Assembly: GCA_023429275.1 (NCBI GenBank)
Contig: JAEYWB010000697.1
Span: 1 to 5,593 of the forward strand
DNA from: Planctomycetota bacterium
GTDB lineage: Bacteria > Planctomycetota > Planctomycetia > Planctomycetales > Planctomycetaceae
Reading direction: 5' to 3'
Length of the DNA stretch: 5,593 nucleotides
The position numbers were made by a program, and so were the translations under genes. The notes beneath the pieces were generated by a model that had not been told where the DNA came from, did not search any database, and saw only the letters and a list, made by a program, of their open reading frames with translations. Positions 1 through 5,593 of the stretch are shown piece after piece. Position 1 is the stretch's first letter; each line of letters begins with the position of its first letter.

Positions 1-110
1 GTCATTTCTGGGGGCCGAAATTCTCCGCGGGCCTTCAGAGCCGCGATACAGCCCTGGCCACGTCGAAACCGCTTCTGAACAGGCTTCTATCCTCCGAAGG
101 GACATCGCGG

Positions 111-947
111 ATGTTTCGTGTTCTGAATCTCGGCGCTGGTGTCCAGTCGACCGTTCTGTTTCTCCAGATGCTCGATGGAGACCTTCCGAAGGCCGATGTG
201 GCTATCTTCGCCGACACCGGTGACGAGCCCGAAGCGGTCTACCGTCACCTGGACTATCTCGACAGCCTTGGCGGCGTCGACATCGTCCGATGCTCGGCCG
301 GAAGACTTGGAGACAGCTTGATCGAATCGGCAGGCTCGACCGAGCGACGGTTTATCGCGATTCCCTCGTTTCTCTCCAGAGGAAACGATGGAAAGAACGT
401 GGGAATGGGACGCCGCCAGTGCACGACGGAGTACAAGATCAACCCCATCGAGCAGAAGATTCGCGAGCTTCTCGGAGTCGCAAAAGGAAAGCAGCTGCCG
501 CGGGACACGGTCATCACTCAGATCCTCGGGCTCTCCTTCGACGAAGCACGGCGCGTCGATCGCGTGAAAACGCGGTACCTCGGTCGCCGCAACTGGCGGT
601 GCGAGTTCCCGCTCTTCGACGACGAGATGACCAGGAGCGACTGCGTCCGCTGGCTGGAAGAGAGGCTGCCCGGATACGACGTCCCGAGATCGGCGTGCGT
701 CTTCTGTCCCTACAAGAGCGACCGGGAATGGCTCGAGCTCAAAACCGGGGATCCCCAAGGATGGAGGCGAGCTGTTGAGGTCGATAGGGCCATTCGAAAT
801 CCGACGTCAAGAGGGACGGATGAAACGGATTGCCAGTATCTGCACCGATCCTGCAAGCCGCTCGAACTGGTCGAGCTGACGGTTTCGCCCGTCGAACAGA
901 AAGCCTCCTGGTCGCAGATGGACTGCGAGGGGATGTGCGGGGTCTGA
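111..947 (+). CDS. PAPS reductase-like PP-loop ATPase (phage accessory protein)
   Basis: The 278-residue product opens with the PP-loop nucleotide-binding signature GAGVQSTVL (residues 8-16), followed by the strand AIFADTGDEP (31-40) that in this fold follows the first helix. Proteins of this superfamily (PAPS reductase, ATP sulfurylase small subunit, DndC, tRNA thiolases) bind or adenylate nucleotides, often in sulfur chemistry. Cysteines lie in ordered positions: RRQCTTEYKINP (C104), CVFCPYKS (C196 and C199) and a terminal CEGMCGV (C272 and C276). These could bind a metal or an iron-sulfur cluster, which is inference. Such genes are often annotated in phages as phosphoadenosine phosphosulfate reductases, but the substrate is unknown and true PAPS reduction is unproven. 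ATG at 111 has a purine-rich GAAGGGA at 96-102. The frame stays open upstream to the window edge, so a longer N-terminus is not excluded, although the PP-loop normally sits this close to the start. The gene converges on the minus-strand cassette with only 14 bases between the stop codons. Confidence 0.85.
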   Translation: MFRVLNLGAGVQSTVLFLQMLDGDLPKADVAIFADTGDEPEAVYRHLDYLDSLGGVDIVRCSAGRLGDSLIESAGSTERRFIAIPSFLSRGNDGKNVGMGRRQCTTEYKINPIEQKIRELLGVAKGKQLPRDTVITQILGLSFDEARRVDRVKTRYLGRRNWRCEFPLFDDEMTRSDCVRWLEERLPGYDVPRSACVFCPYKSDREWLELKTGDPQGWRRAVEVDRAIRNPTSRGTDETDCQYLHRSCKPLELVELTVSPVEQKASWSQMDCEGMCGV

Positions 948-961
948 GGTTGTCCAAGCGG

Positions 962-1135
962 TCAGTAAGCAGTTGGGAACGGGCAGGAGGATTGTGATCG
1001 CGTCGCCTTCTTTTTTAGCCCACTGTCCGAGACTCGATACCAGCTTTCCTTCAGTTCAAGAAGTCCTTTCGACTCGAGCTGACGAAGATTGGGCAGATGG
1101 ACATGATCCAGGGGACGGGGATGAAGTGATCTCAC
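962..1135 (-). CDS. Small winged-helix-like DNA-binding protein, 57 residues, coupled to the GyrI-like gene
   Basis: The GTG at 1135 overlaps the TGA stop of the GyrI-like gene as GTGA, and the frame runs 57 codons to TGA at 962-964. The core (LRQLESKGLLEL, residues 17-28, then WYRVSDSGLKKK, 32-43) matches the usual pattern of a winged-helix recognition helix, turn and wing: L..LE..GLl, then yrvs..Gl. About 30 residues that would form the first helices of a full domain are absent. The protein is therefore either a minimal domain, a truncated regulator, or one half of a sensor/DNA-binding pair with the GyrI-like protein. The tail (residues 44-57) is polar and ends in PFPTAY. No good Shine-Dalgarno site precedes the GTG, so translation would depend on coupling to the upstream gene. 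It is too short for usual ORF cut-offs. The motif and the overlap argue that it is real; the missing helices and the lack of a ribosome binding site argue that it may be a remnant. Confidence 0.45.
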   Translation of the reverse strand: MRSLHPRPLDHVHLPNLRQLESKGLLELKESWYRVSDSGLKKKATRSQSSCPFPTAY

Positions 1136-1623
1136 CGCCGCGCGAGTTCGAGCGAATCAGCCCGGTCAGCAGTAAGCAGGTAGTAAATATCCGTCCGGAT
1201 CTGCGTCGGATCGCTGTTCCACTCGTCCTTCCAGTGACCGTAGATCTCCCAGCTTGGGCCGGCCAGTCTCATTCCGTGCTTCCCGCACCACCGCTGAAGC
1301 GTCTCATGCGCTCGGAAGAGCTCTCCGTAGAGACCAAAGTGGGGCGTCGTGGCAACGAGCCCAGCCGGCGTCGCTGAGCCGACAACCTCACCTGACCCGG
1401 CGAAAGGTGCCTCCAGCTCGACTCCCACCTCGAGGTTCATCTGGTCATCCAGGTAGACCGCGACATGCCGGCCGGCCCCCGCGACTCGCTCCGCCCGAAT
1501 GACCTTCCACACGACTCCACACGCCTCCGGAACGACCCTGGAGAGTTCGTTCTGCTTCGCGAGGCGACGGACAACCGCCAGCGGGCGACTTTCGACCTGC
1601 TCGAGCCGGACGTCGTAGTCCAC
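1132..1623 (-). CDS. GyrI-like / AraC effector-binding domain protein
   Basis: The 163-residue product is a stand-alone GyrI-like (SOUL/BacT effector-binding) domain from end to end. It starts with YDVRLEQVESRPLAVVRR (3-20) and has LEVGVEL (64-70), HFGLYGELFRAHETLQRW (95-112) and GPSWEIYGHWKDEW (122-135). It closes with QIRTDIYYLL (141-150). E126 lies where the family carries its pocket glutamate. Family members bind small hydrophobic or cationic ligands, inhibit gyrase, or serve as sensor halves of MerR/AraC regulators; a few are hydrolases. No DNA-binding domain is fused here, but the next ORF looks like part of one. I chose the GTG at 1623 because AGAGGAG sits 7 bases upstream and the domain begins immediately. 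An ATG at 1662 would add 13 residues but has only a distant GGAG. The frame stays open to 2211, but that part lies antisense to the terminase genes and is spurious. The gene opposes the packaging operon, as accessory 'moron' genes do. Confidence 0.85.
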   Translation of the reverse strand: MDYDVRLEQVESRPLAVVRRLAKQNELSRVVPEACGVVWKVIRAERVAGAGRHVAVYLDDQMNLEVGVELEAPFAGSGEVVGSATPAGLVATTPHFGLYGELFRAHETLQRWCGKHGMRLAGPSWEIYGHWKDEWNSDPTQIRTDIYYLLTADRADSLELARR

Positions 1624-1630
1624 GGAATGG

Positions 1631-1637
1631 CTCCTCT
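1631..1637 (-). promoter_or_regulatory. Ribosome binding site deciding the GTG start of the GyrI-like gene
   Basis: On the minus strand AGAGGAG ends 7 bases before the GTG at 1623. This is a near-consensus Shine-Dalgarno site at good spacing, and it favours this start over the ATG at 1662, whose nearest GGAG (1676-1679) is 13 bases away. Confidence 0.65.
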
Positions 1638-1682
1638 CAGGACTCGGTGCTTGTTGGGCCATATGAATGCGACGGCTCCAGA

Positions 1683-1712
1683 AGAATGAGCTTTGAGGAC
1701 CGGGCGGGTCAA
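1683..1712 (-). promoter_or_regulatory. Possible promoter of the GyrI-like cassette
   Basis: Read on the minus strand, TTGACC (1707-1712) lies 18 bases from CATTCT (1683-1688). The first is a good -35 box. The second is only a half match to a sigma-70 -10 box. The implied start of transcription, near 1676, leaves a leader of about 50 bases before the GTG at 1623 and almost none before the ATG at 1662. The -35 box overlaps a short inverted repeat, GACC-CGCCC-GGTC, that could be an operator. The call is weak, but the surrounding interval 1624-1807 has no other content that I can name. Confidence 0.25.
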
Positions 1713-1807
1713 GATCCGCCGGCGCGACAGCGTGCGGGGCCCGACAGACCGACTGATCCTTGAGGCAGAGTTCCGTTTCGACGAACTGACGGCACGTCGG
1801 CGCGGTC

Positions 1808-2092
1808 ATGGGTGACGTCACCAGTGAAGAGATGACTACCAGGACACGCAAGACCGCATCGAAAGACTGGGTCGTCAAGCCGGAGATGTTCGAGCGTCTT
1901 CCGCAACTCATGTTCGACATAGCCGCCAGCACCGACAAGGCGTCGCGAGACCGGATTGCCGCAGCCAGGATGCTCGTTCTCATGGTGCAGCAGGAGAGAG
2001 CTCGCCGAAAGGCCGAGCCCACAGCAGCCCGCCCCGCTGTCCGCATCCATTTGCCGGACAACGGCCGCGCCGCGCGGAGGGCCGGGCGGTGA
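1808..2092 (+). CDS. Hypothetical protein in the small-terminase position (putative TerS)
   Basis: The 94-residue protein has a predicted helical core (PEMFERLPQLMFDIAAS, about 25-41, and RDRIAAARMLVLMVQQERAR, about 47-66) and a basic tail ending RAARRAGR. It ends in a GTGA overlap with the large terminase gene, so the two are translationally coupled. The gene directly before TerL normally encodes the small terminase subunit, which recognises the packaging site and regulates TerL. The short length, helices and basic tail are compatible with that, but I recognise no helix-turn-helix DNA-binding domain, and many phages carry a short protein of unknown function here. The call rests on position. 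ATG at 1808 is the first start after an in-frame stop at 1787-1789; it lacks a clear Shine-Dalgarno site. The ATG at 1832 (residue 9) is an alternative, with GAAGAG lying too close to it. Confidence 0.6.
   Translation: MGDVTSEEMTTRTRKTASKDWVVKPEMFERLPQLMFDIAASTDKASRDRIAAARMLVLMVQQERARRKAEPTAARPAVRIHLPDNGRAARRAGR
2076..2081 (+). promoter_or_regulatory. Ribosome binding site for the large terminase GTG start
   Basis: GGAGGG lies 7 bases before the GTG at 2089, inside the 3' end of the preceding gene. It supports the GTG start that overlaps the upstream stop by four bases, rather than any later start, and Walker A follows only about 20 residues in. Confidence 0.65.
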
Positions 2093-3480
2093 TTCGTCCG
2101 CAACCCGGGCCGCAGTCCGCCTTTCTCTCCAGCAATGCCGACATCGTCATCTATGGTGGTGCCGCCCGCGGAGGAAAGACCTACGGGCTCCTGATGGAGC
2201 CGCTGCGGCATCTCTCGAACCCGCGGTTCTCGGCGATTCTCTTTCGCCGGACCTGCCCGCAGCTCGTCATGGACGGTGGAGCGTGGGAAGAAGCGGCCGG
2301 GTTGTATGTGCCGCTCGGTGCAAAGCTTTACGCCTCCTCTCCCAGGCGGGCCGAGTTCCCGTCAGGGATGTCCGTGACGTTCGCCCACCTGCAGCACGAG
2401 AAGACTGTCTTCGAATACCAGGGATCGAAGCTCCCCCTGATCCTGTTCGACGAGCTGACGCACTTCACCGAACGTCAGTTCTGGTATCTCCGCTCCCGCA
2501 ACACCGGAACGTGCGGCGTCACGCCCTACATCCGCGCGACCTGTAACCCGACATCGGCCGACGACCCCGTCGGCGGTTGGGTTCACCGGCTCGTGAGATG
2601 GTGGATCGACCAGGAGACCGGCTACGCCATCCCGGACCGGTCCGGTGTGGTTCGCTGGTTCTACCGGATTGAAGAGGAGTTGCGGTGGTATGAATCCCCT
2701 GCGGAGGCCCGCCTCGCCCATCCACTCCGCGCGGAGTCGGGGGATCCGGTCAGCCTGACGTTCATTCCCGCGAGCCTTGATGACAATCCCGCCCAGCTCG
2801 CGGCGGACCCCGGTTACCGCTCGGTCCTGATGGATCTGCCGCTCGTCGCGCGGGAGAGGCTCCTGAACGGCAACTGGCTGATCCGCCCCGAGGCGGGAAC
2901 GATGTTTCGCCGCGAGTGGTTCACGCGGTACGTCGGGCATGTCCCATGGGGGGATATCACCGCGGCCGTTCGCTACTGGGATAACGCCGCCTCGGCCAGC
3001 GCGATCTCCGATTCCTCCGCCGGCGTCGGTATGGCCCGCGCGAAGGACGGTACGCTTTTCGTCTTCGGCGTCGTGAGTGACCGCTACACGACGCACGCCC
3101 GGCGGGCAGCCCAGGCGGCGACAGCACATTCCGACCGTTCCCTCTGGCCAAGCGTCGAGCTGTGGATCGAAGAAGAAGGTGGCTCCGGGGGGAAGGACTC
3201 GACCGCCGACACACTTCGCGAGCTCGCACCGTTCGCTCCGCGGTTTGAACGCCCTGTGCAGAACAAGATCGCCCGGGCGGGTCTTCTCTCCGCTCAGGCC
3301 GAACGGAAGAACGTCGTGCTCGTCGAAGGCCCCTGGAACCACACATTCATTGAGGAACTCTGCCACTTCCCCTCAAAGGGCTGGCACGACGATCAGGTCG
3401 ACGCGGCATCAGGAGCGGCCTCGAAACTGATCGGGCGAGTGAGCCGGCCAGGCGGGAGCAGCGGGAGCCGAGTGCCATGA
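2089..3480 (+). CDS. terL: Phage terminase large subunit (TerL)
   Basis: This 463-residue packaging motor and nuclease cuts concatemeric phage DNA and drives it into the prohead through the portal using ATP. The N-terminal ATPase has Walker A GGAARGGKT (23-31), Walker B LILFDE (117-122) with the catalytic glutamate E122, and the coupling motif ATCNPT (150-155). The C-terminal RNase H-like nuclease shows its acidic residues in order: RYWDNA (D298), the cluster IEEEGGSGGKD (360-370) and HDDQVDA (433-439, D434/D435/D438). The length is normal for the family and all key residues are present, so the protein should be active. The tail after about residue 450 is low in complexity, rich in Gly, Ser and Arg. 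The GTG start has a strong GGAGGG site and overlaps the upstream gene by four bases. The stop overlaps the ATG of a 42-codon ORF. The headful or cos packaging type cannot be read from this sequence. Confidence 0.95.
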   Translation: MIRPQPGPQSAFLSSNADIVIYGGAARGGKTYGLLMEPLRHLSNPRFSAILFRRTCPQLVMDGGAWEEAAGLYVPLGAKLYASSPRRAEFPSGMSVTFAHLQHEKTVFEYQGSKLPLILFDELTHFTERQFWYLRSRNTGTCGVTPYIRATCNPTSADDPVGGWVHRLVRWWIDQETGYAIPDRSGVVRWFYRIEEELRWYESPAEARLAHPLRAESGDPVSLTFIPASLDDNPAQLAADPGYRSVLMDLPLVARERLLNGNWLIRPEAGTMFRREWFTRYVGHVPWGDITAAVRYWDNAASASAISDSSAGVGMARAKDGTLFVFGVVSDRYTTHARRAAQAATAHSDRSLWPSVELWIEEEGGSGGKDSTADTLRELAPFAPRFERPVQNKIARAGLLSAQAERKNVVLVEGPWNHTFIEELCHFPSKGWHDDQVDAASGAASKLIGRVSRPGGSSGSRVP

Positions 3481-3605
3481 TCCGCCGACAGACTGTCACG
3501 GGATCGTTGAAAGAGGTGCAGTCCATCGGGCGCCTCCGACGAGCCGGATCACGCTTCCAGCAGACGATGACGTCTCATACTCACGCGAGGAGAGGTACGG
3601 CTTGA
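3477..3605 (+). CDS. Small basic protein of unknown function, 42 residues, coupled on both sides
   Basis: An ATG at 3477 overlaps the TerL stop as ATGA, has GGAG at 3464-3467 with 9 bases of spacing, and opens 42 codons that end in TGA at 3603-3605. That stop shares one base with the ATG of the next gene (TGATG). The ORF thus fills the whole gap between two genes with a coupled junction at each end, which is what a true operon gene looks like and is unlikely by chance. The product is very basic (RRQ near the start, RLRRAGSRFQQ about 19-29, ARRG near the end) with almost no acidic residues. No motif, signal peptide or membrane segment is visible. It could bind nucleic acid or contact TerL; both are guesses. 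It may instead be a short leader that carries ribosomes to the next gene. Confidence 0.5.
   Translation: MIRRQTVTGSLKEVQSIGRLRRAGSRFQQTMTSHTHARRGTA
3587..3595 (+). promoter_or_regulatory. Ribosome binding site for the 224-residue gene
   Basis: GAGGAGAGG lies with its last base 9 bases before the ATG at 3605. The TTG at 3602 is also in frame, but the ATG has the better codon, suitable spacing and the TGATG junction with the ORF before it. Confidence 0.6.
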
Positions 3606-4279
3606 TGCTTATGATCGAAGAATCGCAAATGCGCCAAGTCAATACGGGATTCCACCCGAATGGCGGCTGGTCTCACGGGGCCGAGCGTCCGTCAATCCGT
3701 GAGCATGCGCCGCTCGTTGACGATCCTCGCCCGGCAGATTGCAGCACACTTCAAGACGTGGCTGAGTTCACGTGGTCGAGCGAAGCGGTAAAGGGGCTCC
3801 TTCCGGCGATCGAGGTTCACCGCTCAGCGCATCGTAAAGTCGCCGATCAGATCGAAAGGGATTCCGAGAGACTCCGGTCGCAGGATCTTGCGTCCGCGAA
3901 GCTTCCGAACCCTCTCAAGAAGCTGCAGGACCGCCTGCGGATCGCAAACACATGTCTCGACTACCACGAAGCCTTGCTGCTGTACCTGGAGACGCTGCTC
4001 CCGGAGGGCGAAGTGCGACACCAGGAGTGCATGCGCGAGTATTCGCCGCTCCGCGCCAGGATCGATCAAGGCCTCCTCGAGCTCGGCTTCGCTCCGCATC
4101 TCGATCCGCGGATCTATTCGCGGAATCGTCTCCTCATCGAGGTCCGGAACCGGGCGACGTTCGCCGGGAGCGAGGTCGACGGAATCCTCGAGGCTCGCCG
4201 CCGGTGCCGGGAACGCATAGAGGCGGCACGCGGCGAAGTCGCCTTCGTGGAGCGGGAGATCCGGTCGGCCATCAGCTGA
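3605..4279 (+). CDS. Hypothetical, mostly helical protein between TerL and portal
   Basis: I do not recognise this 224-residue protein. After a polar, Gly/Pro-rich N-terminus (residues 1-50) it appears largely helical, with charged, heptad-like stretches at about 60-130 (including HRKVADQIERDSERLRSQD) and 190-222 (GILEARRRCRERIEAARGEV). This suggests one or two coiled coils. There is no signal peptide or membrane segment. It lies between the terminase and portal genes, a place for packaging accessories or small head proteins, but the position alone does not assign a job; scaffold, portal chaperone and terminase partner are all open. The start at ATG 3605 follows GAGGAGAGG. The upstream TTG at 3602 would add one residue. 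Translation is probably coupled to the preceding small ORF. Codon choice looks coding on this strand, although a long antisense frame (3824-5242) exists and is judged a shadow. Expression is likely from the same transcript as TerL. Confidence 0.75.
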   Translation: MLMIEESQMRQVNTGFHPNGGWSHGAERPSIREHAPLVDDPRPADCSTLQDVAEFTWSSEAVKGLLPAIEVHRSAHRKVADQIERDSERLRSQDLASAKLPNPLKKLQDRLRIANTCLDYHEALLLYLETLLPEGEVRHQECMREYSPLRARIDQGLLELGFAPHLDPRIYSRNRLLIEVRNRATFAGSEVDGILEARRRCRERIEAARGEVAFVEREIRSAIS

Positions 4280-4339
4280 GCACGTGGACTGGAAACGGAC
4301 GGTGGGCAAGGCAGGCGGAGTCATCAGGAGGGAGTCGCG

Positions 4340-5563
4340 ATGGGGGCGAATGGCAGGACAACCTACGGAAGCAAGGCCGGGCAGTTCGTCTCGGCGCAGG
4401 TCGAACGCGAGGAATCGGTCGAGAAGATGGTCCGCGACATGCGGAGGGATCCCTTCGTCGGCCTGGCCGAGCGGGTCCTGACGGCCAACATTCAGGCTGC
4501 GCAGGTCACCGTGACGACCGCTTCGGCCGATCCCCGGACACGCGCCCTCGCGGCCACTCTCGATGTCATCTGGTGGCGCCATCTCCGGCAGTTCACTGAG
4601 GCGTTTGCCTACGGCCGCGTCGCTCAGGAAATCGTCTGGGCGCCACTGCCGGGAATTGGCCTCGACGTTGTGCAGTCGATCGATGAGCTCCCGTACGACA
4701 AAACGGAGATGCGTCTCAAGGATGGCGAGTTCGACGGCATCGACTTCCACGGGACCGAAGAGGAGCCGATGCATCTTGCGCCGCTCTACTCCTGGTGGCT
4801 GGCGGTCGACGTGAAGCCTCTCGAGCCCCACGGCAAGTCCCGCTACCGGGGGGCCATGCAGGCCGCCTGGGAGGAACGGCGCGAGGCCGTTCAGCGCCGC
4901 CGCACGTTTCTGAAGAAGTACGCCCTGGGGGATCTCGTCTTCAAGGGGCCGCAGTGGGAAGAACGGGATGGCCAGAAGGTCGACGTCTGGCGGGAGTTCT
5001 CCGACTCCGCGCGGAGTGCCGATGGCGGAGATGTTCTCTGCTTCGATCCGGGGGCGGAGTCGATCGGAACCGATGTCCGCCCGAAGTACGAGATCCTGAA
5101 AGATCCCATCCCGGCGAAGGACGGAACACCGCTGCTCGCAGTCACGGACAAGCTCGGAGAAGAGATTCTCCTCGCCTGTGGGATCCCCCCGAAGACCGTT
5201 ATCGAAGGGGCCGGCGTCGGATCGTTCGCGCTGGTGACGCAACAGATGCTCATTCTGTTCGCGGTCGTCGAAGACCTGCTCTCGCAGATCGGCCAGTCGT
5301 ACCAGGTGAACGTGATCGACAAGGCCCGCACGCTCAACGGCGTCGACGCCATCTCATGGAACTTCACTCCACTCACGAAGCGACCAAACGATCTCGCTAT
5401 GGAAGTGGTCCGTTCGTGGTTGACGACACCGGCCCTCTCTCCGCTCATCACGTCCGGCGCAGTCGATGTCGCGGCGATCCTCGACGGAGCGGGGATTCCG
5501 GTGTCGGACAAAGTTCAGGTTCGTCTGCAGGCGATCGTCAATGCCGCGGCGCGGACCGCGTAG
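4340..5563 (+). CDS. Phage portal protein, Mu gp29-like (DUF935-type)
   Basis: The portal is a dodecameric ring at one vertex of the prohead through which DNA enters and leaves, and to which TerL docks. This 407-residue protein has the layout of the Mu gp29/DUF935 group: an N-terminal helical part (MRRDPFVGLAERVLTA, 34-49), the segment FAYGRVAQEIVW (89-100), a GKSRYRGAMQAAWEERREA helix (165-183) and the C-terminal stretch GIPPKTVIEGAGVGSFAL (281-298) followed by a hydrophobic helix. These resemblances and its place after TerL make the call; no single catalytic motif exists in portals. It is shorter than Mu gp29, which has about 510 residues, so a divergent branch is likely. ATG at 4340 has a strong AGGAGGGAG (4326-4334; the GGAGG core is 8 bases upstream). 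The 60-base gap before it holds only this site. No early stop or frameshift is seen; the gene is complete. Confidence 0.75.
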   Translation: MGANGRTTYGSKAGQFVSAQVEREESVEKMVRDMRRDPFVGLAERVLTANIQAAQVTVTTASADPRTRALAATLDVIWWRHLRQFTEAFAYGRVAQEIVWAPLPGIGLDVVQSIDELPYDKTEMRLKDGEFDGIDFHGTEEEPMHLAPLYSWWLAVDVKPLEPHGKSRYRGAMQAAWEERREAVQRRRTFLKKYALGDLVFKGPQWEERDGQKVDVWREFSDSARSADGGDVLCFDPGAESIGTDVRPKYEILKDPIPAKDGTPLLAVTDKLGEEILLACGIPPKTVIEGAGVGSFALVTQQMLILFAVVEDLLSQIGQSYQVNVIDKARTLNGVDAISWNFTPLTKRPNDLAMEVVRSWLTTPALSPLITSGAVDVAAILDGAGIPVSDKVQVRLQAIVNAAARTA

Positions 5564-5593
5564 CCTGTCACGAGACAGCTACCAGCACTAACA

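Noticed and set aside
87..758. A 223-codon minus-strand frame
   Set aside because: It is antisense to the PP-loop gene, which carries clear motifs on the plus strand.
963..1179. Ten-base direct repeat CAGTAAGCAG at 963-972 and 1170-1179, flanking the small minus-strand ORF
   Set aside because: Repeats of this length are expected several times by chance in a window of this size, and both copies lie within reading frames. There is no target duplication or inverted end to suggest a mobile element.
973..1377. A 134-codon plus-strand frame, with AGGAGG before a possible GTG at 994
   Set aside because: It runs antisense through the C-terminal half of the GyrI-like gene and shows no domain. The ribosome-site-like bases are the complement of the end of the winged-helix-like ORF. 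It remains the main rival reading for 962-1131.
1624..2211. Upstream extension of the GyrI-like frame to 359 residues
   Set aside because: The extra part is antisense to the TerS-position gene and the start of TerL, lacks any domain, and the GyrI fold begins exactly at the GTG that has its own ribosome site.
2362..3366. A 334-codon minus-strand frame
   Set aside because: It is fully antisense to TerL, whose motifs are intact. The translation is rich in Arg, Gly and Pro with no recognisable fold.
3824..5242. A 472-codon open frame on the minus strand
   Set aside because: It lies antisense to the 224-residue gene and the portal gene, both with good ribosome sites and family or operon support. 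Long antisense frames are common in GC-rich coding DNA, and its translation shows no domain.
5565..5578. Small hairpin CTGTC-ACGA-GACAG just after the portal stop
   Set aside because: The stem is only 5 pairs and no run of T follows. The structural operon probably continues beyond the window, so a terminator is not supported.

Overview
The window is a piece of a tailed double-stranded DNA phage or prophage, at the DNA packaging and portal end of the morphogenesis module. It is GC-rich, and its main genes have strong Shine-Dalgarno sites, frequent GTG starts and 4-base stop/start overlaps. The host cannot be fixed from the sequence. The style of the genes and of the GyrI-like protein would suit a GC-rich Gram-negative such as a planctomycete, but this is a weak inference.

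Layout from left to right. Bases 1-110 hold no complete gene. At 111-947 (+) lies a PP-loop ATPase of the PAPS-reductase-like family, common as an accessory gene in phages. Next comes a cassette on the opposite strand. It has a GyrI-like small-molecule-binding protein (1132-1623, -) and, overlapping its stop codon by four bases, a 57-residue ORF (962-1135, -) that reads like the recognition helix and wing of a winged helix-turn-helix protein. The interval 1624-1807 holds no gene and probably carries the promoter of this cassette.

The packaging genes then run on the plus strand. They are a 94-residue protein in the small-terminase position (1808-2092), the large terminase subunit with its ATPase and nuclease motifs (2089-3480), a 42-residue basic ORF joined by overlaps at both ends (3477-3605), an unrecognised 224-residue largely helical protein (3605-4279), and a portal protein resembling the Mu gp29/DUF935 group (4340-5563). 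The window ends 30 bases after the portal gene.

In the standard model the small subunit recognises phage DNA, TerL cuts it and pumps it through the portal into the prohead, and the coupled small genes between TerL and the portal would be made in step with them. The minus-strand cassette interrupts this order like a phage 'moron': a self-contained accessory insertion with its own promoter, here possibly a ligand sensor paired with a tiny DNA-binding protein. That pairing and the two unlisted-size ORFs are the most novel points. I see no RNA genes, CRISPR array, insertion sequence or attachment site.
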